Assembly: GCA_947568835.1 (NCBI GenBank)
Contig: OX387606.1
Location: 25,738,111-25,802,110, forward strand
Origin: Protonemura montana
Lineage: Eukaryota; Arthropoda; Insecta; Plecoptera; Nemouridae
DNA length: 64,000 nucleotides
Direction: 5' to 3'
A program made the position numbers and the translations under genes. Each line of letters begins with the position of its first letter. Within the stretch, counting starts at the first letter, position 1. A model generated the notes under the pieces. That model saw only the letters and a list, made by a program, of their open reading frames with translations. It ran no database searches and was not told the DNA's origin. This document shows, piece after piece, positions 44,401 through 55,300 of the stretch.

Positions 44401-45105
44401 AGGCCTGACCTATGAAAGCAAGAGACTCGCTGTGGCTGTGTACGGTCACTACGCCTCTCGGCTGGTGTAAATTGTCTACATGGCAACTGTTGTCGGGCTG
44501 CACCTCGGTTTAAACGTAGGTTCGCTGTCAATAATGTTGTGATCCTTTTCGTTAAATGTAATTGTACTGGTGTTTATGAGGAAATTGTCAGTGGGTGCCA
44601 AGGTATTAACTGAGAAAACGTCGGTCCGCCAAGGTATTTATGGGCTCTTAGGGTTATTAAAATGCCCGCCTCAGCGTCAAACAGTATATCTACAGCACCA
44701 GGGGTTAGCCCTGCTGCTGTCGTCCCAACCACTTCTTGACCAGGGGTTGAATTTGCGTCTCATCCACGTAGTTGTCGTGCCTATTCGGCCATTTTCACTC
44801 CTTGCTTGCATTACTTGCGAGTGCTTTTTTCATTGCTAGTAATGTAATTATAATAGGTGATCGACAACATGCATTGTTAAACATTGTGGTAATGCATTCT
44901 GAAGCTAAGAACGCACAAAAATATCGTCTTGAAGACTAGAATTTCGTTTTCTTTTTTGAAAATTCGAAAAGTCGTGTGGATTTAAGATTATCTGAGAATT
45001 CTTGTTAAATTCTCCTAAAAAAATTCCATTGAATTTTTTTGAACATTTTTTGGACTGTTGTCTTCAAGCACACCGTATGCTTCTTTTGTTTGCCAATGCG
45101 CGTAT
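44401..45105 (+). repeat. Composite II central block, copy 2
   Basis: Near-identical to 15954-16665. Contains an 89-codon frame at 44570-44839 not conserved in the other copy. Confidence 0.85.
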
Positions 45106-45384
45106 CATGTGTATGATGGTCACCCATCCAATACCTGATCCAGCGCAGTGTTGCTTAACTTTCATCCATCCAACCTTACTCCCGAACAGAGCTGATGATG
45201 TGTATGATGGTCACCCATCCAATACCTGACTCAGTGCAGAGTTACTTAACTTTCATCACTCTAACCTCTCTCTCGAACAGAACTGATCATGTGTATGATG
45301 GTCACCCATCCAATACCTGACCTAGCGCAGTGTTGCTTAACTCTCATCCCTCCAACCTCTCTCCCGAACAGAACTGGTCATGTG

Positions 45385-45386
<2 letters not shown>
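45106..45386 (-). repeat. 5S-like 91-bp array, left part (3 units)
   Basis: Three units, the last stopping at GGTCATGTGTA where a LINE is inserted. The unit resumes at 47553 with GTATGATGGTGATCC. Confidence 0.9.
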
Positions 45387-45428
<42 letters not shown>

Positions 45429-47552
45429 TTTATTGTCCATTTACATCATAAAAACAATATACAGACAGTCATGAAATTATACAAACTATGTTATAATATA
45501 TACACACTAATCTATCATTCTTTCTTTCTTTCTTACCGAACAAGACAGCCGGCATAATATTCTTCCAGGCTATAAAAACAATTATCTAACAGATAAGATT
45601 TTAGGCCATTGGCAAAATAGTCTCCTTTTAAAATTTTCAATCTCTGCGGCAAAGCATTGAACAGTTTGCTGCCTGCATATATCGGACCCTTTGTAAGCAG
45701 TTCTAACCGATATTTTGGTAATGGTACATTGCCCTTATTTCTTAATCTATTGTTATGGCCGTTGATTTGAAGCTGGGTCATCGTGGTGTTGCCGACTATG
45801 TACCTTATGCAACAATAGATATATATGCATGGTAGAGGAAGGATTTTGATTTCTTTAAACAATGGTCTGCATGATACATTGCGTGCCCCATTTACATCAG
45901 AGTCCTTGTTTACTCTCGTTAGACATCGAATGGCTTTTTTCTTGTAATCTAAACAGTCTAGTGGCATGTGTAGAATGGCCCCATAAAGTTACTCCATATT
46001 GCAGATGAGAGTGAATGTAAGAGAAATATACTAACTTGACAGCGTGTTAGTTTGTAATTTTCATTAGGCGCTTGATTAAATAACACGCAGATGCAATTTT
46101 AGGAGCCACATGATTTACGTGGGATTCCCAGCTGAGGGTATTGGTTAGTTTTAGACCTAAAAATGACATTACTTCCACTTCCTCCATAGATGTTTTTTCA
46201 AGTCTGATAAGTGCACATTCACTCCTTCCTTGACGTCTTAAACTCCATGAAAAATGACTTTTTCAAATTCAGGAAGAGGGCATGTTCTTTGCTGTACAAA
46301 ACCATTTCCTTGACTGCTTGATTTGCTTGTTGGGTGGCATCTTTAACATCACTAATTATGTGAGAGATATCATCAGCATACATTGTAATTTTGTTGAACT
46401 GCATCGAGTTTGGTAAAAAGTTAACAAACAGTATAAATAGTAACGGGGCCAGTGAACTCCCTCGAGTCACCCCAACATTTACAGTTTTTTCCTCAGAAAT
46501 GACTGGGCCGTATCCCCCCTAATGACGACGTATTGTTTCCTGTCTTTTAAAAAGTCACGCACCCAGTTGTTTGCAATTCCTGTTATACCTAATGTGTCAA
46601 TCACATTAAGTAGTATTTCGTGATTTACGGAATTGAAGGCCATACTATAGTCATAAAACAGCCCAAACGTTTTTTCCTTCCTGTCTAGTGCTTCGATGAT
46701 GTCAGTAAACAGTGTTGTCATTGCGGTTTGAGTAGATTTACTTTTAAGGAAGCCGTGTTGTGAGTCATTCAACAGATCAAATTTATTTAGAAAGGACAAT
46801 ACTCTGGTGCTGAATGTTATCTCATATATTTTGGAGAACACTGAGAGTATTGCTATTGGTCTATAATTCCCAATTTCCATTTTATTCCCTTTCTTGTAGA
46901 GCGGGATCATTTTACTAAGTTTTAGTGCATTGGGGAAACGTCCTTGAGCTAAAGATTCATTAATGACATGTACCAACGGCTCCATAATAAATGTGCCAGT
47001 ATTTTTAAGTATATTACATGGGACATCATCTAGGCCAGTGGAGTTCTTTTTGGTCACTTTCGCAATAATTTCATAGAACTCCTTTGGCAGTAGTGGTGCA
47101 AGGAAAATTACCTTTTTATATCCACTTGTTCTTCTTCTGATGTGAGAAGTTACCGACCCTTCCTCCTTCCTCCTTCCCTCGATTAACTTATCAACGGCTG
47201 CGGTAAAATACTCGTTGAAGGTGTTTGCAACATCAATTTGTGACGTAACAGTTATACCATCCACTACAATGTTGATTTCTTCCTGACGATCACCTATTTC
47301 TTTATTCTGGTTCTTTTTTATTAAGCTCCAAGCTATTTTAGATTTGTTTGTCGCTGTAGTTAGTTCATGGGCGTAGGTGTTTCTTTTCCCCTTTTTCAAA
47401 AACTGCACGTACTTCTTTTTCATTAATTTATATTCTTGGAATGCGGTCTCGTTGAATCTCAACTTTTTTACTTTTTGATACACATTTTTCACGCGTGTTG
47501 ACATTTCTTTTACTTCCTGCGTCATCCATTTGGGGTTGCTTCTCCGGCCACC
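45387..47552 (-). mobile_element. Non-LTR retrotransposon inserted in a 5S-like unit
   Basis: About 2.17 kb. 3' tail (ATT)n on the minus strand, seen as AAT repeats at 45387-45428; 5' truncated at 47552. GTA is shared by both junctions, at most a 3-bp duplication. Confidence 0.85.
45533..47552 (-). pseudogene. LINE pol with frameshifts
   Basis: Begins between endonuclease and RT (NPKWMTQEVKEM). RT motifs follow: KMIPLYKKGNKMEIGNYRPI, FSKIYE, QHGFLKSKSTQTA, YDYSMAFNSVNHEIL, then a one-base frameshift near 46480, TRGSSLAPLLFILF, MYADD, another shift near 46220, and a stop after KITN. The C-terminal frame 45967-45533 ends with CRPLFKEIKILPLPCIYIY and GPIYAGSKLFNALP. At least three lesions, so inactive. 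Confidence 0.85.
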
Positions 47553-49027
47553 GTATGATGGTGATCCATCCAACACCTGACCCGGCGCTGTGTTACTTAA
47601 CGGGTATCATGCCAATCCCCATTCCGCTGTTGCCTTGTGTAGGACGAGGGTCTACTCCAGGCTGTTGCCATACTAATCTCGAAGCGATAGGATATTCATT
47701 TTGCAAGCTCCTTGTTTTATCCAGTCGCGAAGTATTGAAAAGGTCGAACTTTTCTGCCCACTTGTATCTTTCCTCTCATTCCACTGCTAGAATTCAGTCT
47801 AGCCAGGGAGCAAATTATATCATGTTGTAAACACTACCAGGCTTATCGCACTCGAAGAATTATTATTTATCAAGTAATTCCCCAACCAATGCAACAACAA
47901 CAAAAAACCTACTTAATCGGGAGTTTCATTATTTTCTTGATATCATTGAGTTCGTGATAATATGCAGATTTCAAATCAATTTCAATCGATTTTCCAGCAC
48001 AAGAAATGTGGAACGCCAAGTGCGTTCGCGCGCTGTAAAATAATGATTTCTCGTATTCTTGCAAATGAGTCATCGCTATCCGCTAAGCCTTCATATCGCA
48101 GGACTCATGTTTTCATTGCTCTGCGATTGAAGCTAGGCAATAAAATACTCGACAAAATTCTTGGAGATAAAAATTAATACATTTAAAATCAATTGATTTT
48201 TTGATTTCAAATCTTTGGTAATTACTATCGTAACTGCATCGACTCATAACTGATGATCGATTTTCTTAACGAACTTCAGAGTCAATTTTGACCGAGGAAT
48301 AAAAAAACCTCGTGAGATGCCGCTGGTAAAAATGTCCAGAATCTTACGCACATTCCAATGCGGTAAAATCCAATCTCTCTATCGACCACTCAACGCAATC
48401 GCAAGAACTTTTATTCATGCGAAAGAAACGTACGCGCTAAAATTTGCGTATATTAGGTACAGAGTGTGGAGCACAACTCATAATAGAGATAAATTCGCAT
48501 CATATAAGATTTTCAGCCGTTACTGTCCCTTCGAGGGCTATAGGAAGTAACGGAAGAAGGGAACTGGAACAAGTTCAGCGTTGATAAAATGCACAATTAT
48601 ATCTTTGAATCCGTTGTTTATGGCAAGGCGCATGCACTAAGTAAATGTCAATCGCTACTATTGGAGAACACGAATGAAATGCATGTCCAACTGTTCCCGC
48701 TCCTTGGCAAAATGATAGCAAAATAATAATGTGGAATTGAAGTTTGGTAGGCAAATCATTCTTGCTACAAATTCTGAAATCGCGCGCTGTTTATAAATCT
48801 CAGCTCATTCATTAGGGAATTTAAAAAATGCCAGTCGAGGATTACAGCGCTAAGACCATGTGCAGACTCTCTTGCCTCATGAAAGAGTGCAAGGTCGCTC
48901 TAGCTAGCTAGCCAGCTAGCGGACACTGGCATCAGCCTGAATGTACGCAATATGTATTTTCACTGCTCGTAAAGTTGTGCCTCGCAACTCGCAAGTGCTT
49001 ACCTTGTGCAGACTTGCATCTACATAG

Positions 49028-49610
49028 TAGTCTAGGAATATCGAGCGGCTATCTCTTCAAATAGAGAAGTTAGGATATTCGGTGTTATGTAAAGCTGAAA
49101 TTTTGATATTATGTGCCTAACACCATGAAGCAACTAATTTCACAAACCCGGACAAAAAATTTTCATCGGAAGACATTCAAAAAAATTACCAAAGTCAAAA
49201 TTTCTTAAAAAATGAAAATTTCTTAAAAGTTTAATAAGTAAGTCATTTTTGGAGATAGAAACGTCTATTTTCCGCAGAAGCCTAGGCATTAATACATTTT
49301 ATCGATACCGTTTTTAAAAAACATCAAAAAGTTTTTATTAACCTTTGATATGAGCCTAAAAATAGCTAAAAAAAACGCAAAAAAAATATATACCACTTTT
49401 CACTTAATGCCACGGGACCAAATATTGGCCAAATGTTATAAAACGAGTTTGTAAAGAGAGCTCAATTCATTGTCTACAAGACTGCAGATCTAACTTATTG
49501 AACACGTCAAGTTAACAACTGAGATTTTTGCTTTTCCCTACGAGAGGTAACTCTTGGCGCGCTGCCAAGCGCCGATAAGCCGTGCGGCTGGCTGGTAAAT
49601 AGCATGCGTA
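49028..49610 (+). repeat. Left long terminal inverted repeat
   Basis: Inverted partner of 52720-53290, perhaps 85-90% alike, with frequent small indels in A/T runs. Confidence 0.85.
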
Positions 49611-51870
49611 GTTTGCTTTGAATGGCATACTAGCGTTGAGTGCGCAGGCTCTTTGATACTACGTTAGGTCCGCACTTGATTTCATATTTTTTACCTAAAA
49701 TTCGAGGCTTTTTGTTTTTTGTCTGTAAATTTGGTCTGTTTCTTGATTTTTACATAAAAAAAAGTTATATATTCGAATATATCAACCATACCTTGCTCTG
49801 TTTTAACCACGTGCAGAGGTTTGAGGATCTACAGAATTCTAGATAATGATTTTCAATAAGACTGCGAACAGATTTGTCGAGGTATATCCACTTGACATGA
49901 GTTTCGATGGCTTGCAGGGTTATTTTGATGGCTTGCCAGTTAGTTTCCTACTCACTTTCCAAGCAGGACGACGAATATTATTGATAATTTCTGAAAATTC
50001 TCCCAAATATTAAGAATGCAAATGGCATGAAGATAAATAACATGCGCGTAAACTCACTTGTTTACTCACTAATTCACTAGTTACTCAGCAATGATTTTGT
50101 TTATTTGTGCAAGTGAAAAGATCGCCTACAAAACGGAATAACTAGCAATACGTATGGGTATGTAGTAATGCATGCTTCCTCATACTAGATCCATGTTATC
50201 ATGACAGTTAATTTTATTCACTATTTTCACTTAGCAGAGAAAACAGGAGATAGCTGCGAACCCTCCACTTGCAGAACAGAATCTAGAAAAATAATTTCCA
50301 CCACAGGTATTGGAAATTTTTTTCAGTTAGCGTTCCTAACCAGCGAGAATGTTCCTAATATAACAGAAAAAGGTCTAATAAGCAAAAGAAAATGATATTG
50401 CAAGAACAATAAATCAAGCAAGCAAGAAAGGGTATCAAATTTTTCCTTACAAATATCAAGGCAAGAAAGTTGCAGAGAGCGTCACCAACAAAAAAATATT
50501 GACATGGCAAAAAACGTGGGCTCGGGTCGCCTAACTTAAACAGAGGTGAAACACCACCCCCAAACAAACGGGTATCGCGTTCAACAATGCCAGAGTTTGA
50601 CTGGAGCATATACCGTTTCATTATCCATCAATTAAGAGATACAAACAAGACAGGACGTAAAGTTTCTCTCGTTGACATTAATCCGGAGTCTCTTAGGGAA
50701 AATGTATTGAAAGCAACCAAAGAGAGAAATGACGAGGTAATTTTAAATCGAATGACGTTCGGTTCCCTCTTTGAGGTAAACGCCAGCTACCATGCAGATT
50801 GTTTGTCGAAATATCTGAGTGCTAACAGCATAGAGGCATGTAAAAAGGTCCAAACCGTCTCACAATACGATCGCGCTGCTGTCAACACACAAGCGTGTAT
50901 TTCGGATAAAATGAGGAGATGGAAAATTATACCAATTCCCAACGTTTGCGAAAAATACAGGGAATACCTCATTGCTGAGGGTGTAGACACTTAAGTGGCA
51001 AGTTCGTGTCACCTACAAGTATTTAATACACAATAAACTAATTAGCAACAGCAAAGACCAAACCATCTCATTCCACTATTGCACAGGAAACCTCCCAGGC
51101 ATCATGTGCTCAGATTTTCTTTCTATTGAGCTGTTATATCAGCAAAAACGGGATCAGTCGAGAAAAGCACCGATGCACATCGGTTCATTCCTGTACACGA
51201 AATTGCATTGAAAATTGGGCTCCCAATAAGTATCGCTTTACCTGCAGCCCCATGCACTGTCCGGCTGTGACACTGTTTTAAACGTTTTTCGGAATCGGTA
51301 AAAAAAGGATCTGGCGTCAACTGAATAAAATGACCCGAGACGAGTTGTCACTTTTGGCCAATTTTTCAGACATTTTGGGAAAGGTGAGCACCGCTCGAAG
51401 TTTGGTGGTTAAATTGTACGATACAAACAAGAAATTCCGACAGTATAATTACTCGCTAAATGCGCTGCGTTTTAAGATAGCAGTGTCGCGACCTATCTCA
51501 ATTGCCAAAATACCCCCGAGCGAAGGGGCATTTCATCAGCACCTTCGACGAGCTGCATGGCAATGTAGCACTTAGGTAAACTCGCACGTGCAATTTCCAA
51601 AAATGTGGCTTAAGTTTGCCAAAGTAATATTCAAAGCAATTCAAGACGTTTTTGAACTAGAATTTAAATGTCGTCTCTATTTCTCTTCTTCTTATTATTA
51701 TTTTTATTATTTGCGGTGATAGGTCCCGAAGACAGTGGCTGGTGTCAGAGCCTGGGCAGAAAGTTCGTCTTACCTGTATATTTCGAGGGTCAAACAGCCA
51801 TGGAAATGTTCCAAAATTTCAGTCAAGTCCAAGAAATCCTGCAGCATAAACCCCACTTGCACGTGCAATA

Positions 51871-52560
51871 GCAATAATAATAATAATAATAATAATTTAT
51901 TGTCGGTTTTTGTCCCTAGGGATATATAGACAGTCATGATGTTCATGGTGTGTTACATTTACAAAGATTTACAAAGATAAACATTTACAAATAGAAGAAA
52001 TAACAAAAGAAAAAAATAATAATAATAATAAATACTAATAAATAAGTAAGTACATCTATAATACATCTAAAATAACAAGTCTAGAAATTATAGAATTCCT
52101 TTACGCTGTAGAAGCAGTTTTCCATTAAAAACTCTCTGAGTCTCGTCCTGAAGGACCGATCCTGTATAACTTTAATGCGTTCAGGCAGGGCGTTTAGAAG
52201 TTTAGCGCCTGCATATAACGGCCCTTCTGTCACCTTTTTTAGTCTATACCTCGGCAAGGTTAATACATTTGTGTGCCGGGTACTTCTACTCTTCTGACTT
52301 GCTTGTGATCTGCAATCATTTTGTACGACGAACATTATACAGTAGAAGATGTACAGGCAAGGCAGAGGTAGAACGTTAAATTGTTTAAAAAATTGTCGAC
52401 ACGAGTCCTTATAGTACACTGTTGCACAGGGATCCCAGCTTGCTCCTGCCAGCGTGCGGATTGCTCGTTTTTGGAGCTTAAATGGTCTACCGGCGTACCG
52501 CGAGTCACCCCATAAAATTACCCCGTATTGTAGATTGCGACTGTACATGTGTATAGTACA
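51871..52560 (-). mobile_element. LINE 3' fragment within the long-TIR element
   Basis: AAT repeats at 51872-51896 are the minus-strand (ATT)n tail. The 5' end is truncated near 52560. Confidence 0.8.
52081..52560 (-). pseudogene. LINE C-terminal region
   Basis: Reads NLQYGVILWGDSRYAGRPF, KLQKRAIRTLAGASW, KDSCRQFFKQFNVLPLPC and GPLYAGAKLLNALPERIK, ending FYSVKEFYNF. Same Jockey/I-like family region as the other LINE pieces. Open across about 160 codons. Confidence 0.8.
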
Positions 52561-52719
52561 CCAGTTGGATGCAATTGGATGCAATGGAATTGGATGCATC
52601 GACGTATGCAGGTGTGATAGGGAATGCTACAATGCCTATAGTGACATGATCGACAATGCCGACGAAGAAACGCTTCAATGATGTACGCACGCATGGATGT
52701 ATCAAGAGCGTTCCAAGCA

Positions 52720-53290
52720 ATAGCATGCTATTTGCTAGCCAGCCGCACGGCTTATCGGCGCTTGGCAGCGCGCCAAGAGTTACCTCTCGTAGGGCAAAGC
52801 AAAAATCTCAGTTGTTAACTTGACGTGTTCAAAATTAGATCTGCAGTCTTGTAGACAATGAATTGAGCTATCTTTACAAACTCGTTTTATAACATTTGGC
52901 CAATATTTAGTCCCGTGGCATTAAGTGAAAAGTGGTATATATTTTTTGTTCCGTTTTTTTAGCTACTTTTTGGCTCATATCATAGGTTAGTAAAAATTTT
53001 TTGATGTTTTTTAAAAACGGTATCGATATAACGTATTAATGCCTAGGCTTCTGCGGAAACTAGACGTTTATAAATTCAAAAATGACATACTTATTAAACT
53101 TTTAAGTAATTTTCATTTTTTAAGAAATTTTGACTTTGATAATTTTTTTGAATGTCTTCCGATGAAAATTTTTTGTCCGGGTTTGTGACAATAGTTGCGT
53201 CATGGTGTTATGCACATAATATCAAAATTTCAGCTTTATATAACACCGAATACGGACACGCCCCTTTTTGCCGTCGATATTCCTAGACTA
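52720..53290 (-). repeat. Right long terminal inverted repeat
   Basis: Inverted partner of 49028-49610. Its plus strand 52955-53045 (AGCTACTTTTTGGCTC ... GTATTAATGCC) resembles 1527-1605 in the palindromic insertion. Confidence 0.85.
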
Positions 53291-53711
53291 TAGTTTGTCC
53301 GATCGCGATGAAACACACATATTTGAAATCTGCATGCTTCAGGTTTTATCACGTTCTTTTATTACTTCAATGGATCATTTTTTGTGCAACTGGCGATCGG
53401 TTTAAAACCAGACACTTTTTAATATTAAATAAAGAGTTGTTGAAAATTTATATCTCAATCAATTTAATAGCTGTGACTACCAAAAATGTTGGTCTAAAAA
53501 GACCAAGTTAAGGCAACACGGAAAAAAATCGCGGACTCTTTAACTCGTGTTTTTTGTGGTGCTGGTCTGTTCAAAGGATTTCATTTTTAACTTTTCCGGA
53601 AAACTCACCAATTTTCCGGCACTTATTTTTTCTTGTCATAAACATACTACAAACACTATTTATCCGTTTGAGACCTATTTTTAACGATTTAACCCGCGGG
53701 AATGACGGGCC

Positions 53712-54285
53712 TTAACTTTCATCCCTCCAACCTCTCTCCCGAACAGAACTGGTCATGTGTATGTAGTCACCCATCCAATACCTGATCCAGCGCAGTGTTA
53801 CTTAACTTAAATCTTTCATCCTGTCCCCCGAACAGAACTGGTCATATTGTGTTTGATAGTCACCCATCCAATACCTGACTCAGCACAGTGTTTCTCAACT
53901 TTCATCCCTCCAACCTCTCTCCCGAACAGAACTTGTCAAGTGTATGATGGTCACCCATCCAATACCTGACCCAGCTCAGTGTTGCTTAACTTTCATCCCT
54001 CCAACCTCTCTCCCGTCCAGAACTGGTCAATTGTATGGCAGTTACCCATCCAATACCTGACCAAGCGCAGTGTTGCTTAACTTTCATCCCTCCAACCTCT
54101 CTCCTGAACAGAACTGGTCATGTGTATGATGGTCAACCATCCAATACCTGACCCAGCGCTGTGTTGCTTAACTTTCATTCCTCCAACCTCTCTCCCGAAC
54201 AGAACTGGTAATTTGTATGATGGTCACTCATCCAATACCTAACTCAGCGCAGTGTTTCTTAACTTGCATCCCTCTAACCTCGCGA
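53712..54285 (-). repeat. 5S-like 91-bp array, about 6 units
   Basis: Continuation of the array at 45106-45386 beyond the nested insertions. Its first base pairs complete the unit interrupted at 47600. Confidence 0.9.
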
Positions 54286-54317
54286 AACTCGCGTACGAGT
54301 GAACTAGCTTTCCGCGC

Positions 54318-54465
54318 AGAACGCCCCCGAGGGTCACGACGCCCCCAGTGAGTACGAAGCCCCAATCGAGAACGACGCCCCCAGTGAGAACGACGCCCCA
54401 AGGGAGAACGACGCCCCAATCTCCCTAGTGGAAATGCCAGAAAACCAAAAAACACTGCAAAAATA
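54318..54465 (+). CDS. 18-bp coding-type repeat, possible terminal exon
   Basis: After CTTTCCGCGCAG (a possible 3' splice site at 54318-54319) a frame reads NAPEGHDAPSEYEAPIEN, then DAPSENDAPRENDAPIS, and ends with stop near 54465. The 18-bp (6-residue) period keeps frame and the frame has no stop on the plus strand; ENDAP repeats are acidic and polar. No Met and no further exons are visible. Could equally be a noncoding minisatellite of AACGACGCCCC. Confidence 0.25.
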
Positions 54466-54567
54466 GTACTTTAATTATTATTTAGATTAGATTGGTCAAT
54501 GTCCCTATCAGTGAGAGGAAATAATCCCAACTGGCAAGATGAGTTACTGCCTGACTATCTTATATTT

Positions 54568-54638
54568 GCAGCGGTGGTTCAGTGGTAGAATGCTCGCCTG
54601 CCACGCAAGCGGCCCGGGTTCGATTCCCAGCCGATGCA
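54568..54638 (+). tRNA. tRNA-Gly(GCC)
   Basis: Acceptor GCAGCGG / CCGATGC (one mismatch), D arm TGGTTCAGTGGTAGAA, anticodon loop CTGCCAC (anticodon GCC), T loop TTCGATT. A and B boxes (TGGTTCAGTGG, GGTTCGATTCC) are intact and TTTTT follows at 54641. One C-A mismatch in each of the anticodon and T stems suggests slight decay, so it may be a recent pseudogene. Confidence 0.75.
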
Positions 54639-54840
54639 TCTTTTTGAATTTTATTTTCTCTTGCAATATTGCATACATCAACGAGGCTAGTTTTTATTTC
54701 CTATAAAATCATATATTTTTTTTATTTGCCCTTTTTTGAAAGCACATTCGCTATGCTGCTGGTTCTAAATTAGGCCCTCATTTCTATTTATACATATCTG
54801 GTCAGTGATTGTACAAAATTATATATCACATCACCATTAA

Positions 54841-54930
54841 GTCAGGATGGCCGAGCGGTCTAAGGCGCTGCGTTCAGGTCGCAGTCCTCCTCGGAGGGCG
54901 TGGGTTCAGATCGTGTTGATCTGATGATCA
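54841..54930 (+). tRNA. tRNA-Leu(CAG), 3' half decayed
   Basis: The first ~70 bases are canonical: GTCAGGA, TGGCCGAGCGGTCTAAGGC, anticodon arm CTGCG TTCAGGT CGCAG (anticodon CAG), long variable arm CTCCTCGGAG. From the T arm on it breaks down (GTGGGTTCAGATCGTGT cannot pair) and the sequence passes directly into a 5S-like unit at about 54920. Likely a pseudogene. Confidence 0.7.
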
Positions 54931-55300
54931 GTGAGTTAAGCAACACTGCGCTAGTTCAGGTATTGGATGGGTGACCATCGTACACATGACTTGTTCTGTT
55001 CGGGAAAGAGGTTGGAGGGATGAAAGTTAAGCAACACTGCGCTGGGCCAGGTATTGGATGGGTGACCATCAAACACATGACCAGTTCGGATCGGGAGAGA
55101 GGTTGGAGGGATGAAAGTTAAGCAACACTGCGCTGGGCCAGGTATTGGATGGGTGACCATCAAACACATGACCAGTTCGGATCGGGAGAGAGGTTGGGGG
55201 GGATGGAAGTTAGCAACACTGCACTGGGTCAGGTATTGGATGGGTGACCATGACCTGACCCTGCGCAGTGTGGTTTTATTCTTATCCCTTCAACCTCTAG
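54922..55300 (+). repeat. 5S-like 91-bp array in the plus orientation, 3-4 units
   Basis: The only array in this orientation. The first unit reads GATCTGATGATCAGTGAGTT then AAGCAACACTGCG. Near 55250 it meets a decayed minus-strand unit, an inverted junction. Confidence 0.85.

Larger units (their letters stand above)
50504..52681 (+). pseudogene. Unnamed metazoan repeat-family protein, broken
   Basis: Three pieces in one direction. 50587-50994 (135 codons; the frame is open from about 50507) has FEVNASYHADCLSKYLS, like the E..YH..C...Y element near the N-terminus of a large uncharacterised protein family common in invertebrate genomes. 51330-51575 has LVVKLYDTNKK and IPPSEGAFHQHLRRAAWQ, matching that family's later LYD..... 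and IPPT..AL.QH..RA.YQ segment. The end (about 52590-52681) is CRCDRECYNAYSDMIDNADE, a Cys-rich tail and acidic C-terminus. The middle is decayed and a LINE sits at 51871-52560. I recall the family from general knowledge and cannot give it a function; location between long inverted termini suggests it is the element's own gene. Confidence 0.5.
49028..53290 (+). mobile_element. 4.26-kb transposon with ~590-bp inverted termini
   Basis: Ends TAGTCTAGGAATATCGA and its complement. Arms 49028-49610 and 52720-53290 align as inverted copies throughout. TAG at 49025-49027 and 53291-53293 is the likely 3-bp duplication: copies B (26155) and A (22655) of the host repeat have the uninterrupted CTACATCGTT-type site. 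Between the arms lie a decayed plus-strand gene and a LINE fragment. I cannot place it in a named superfamily. Confidence 0.8.
47601..53711 (+). mobile_element. TTAA-flanked repeat, copy C, interrupted
   Basis: TTAA at 47597-47600 and 53712-53715. Left end CGGGTATCATGCCAATCCCC as in copy B, right end GCGGGAATGACGGGCC. Its target is the TTAA of a 5S-like unit (GTTACTTAA | TTAACTTTCATCC). Minus the inserted 4.26-kb element it is about 1.85 kb. Confidence 0.85.
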
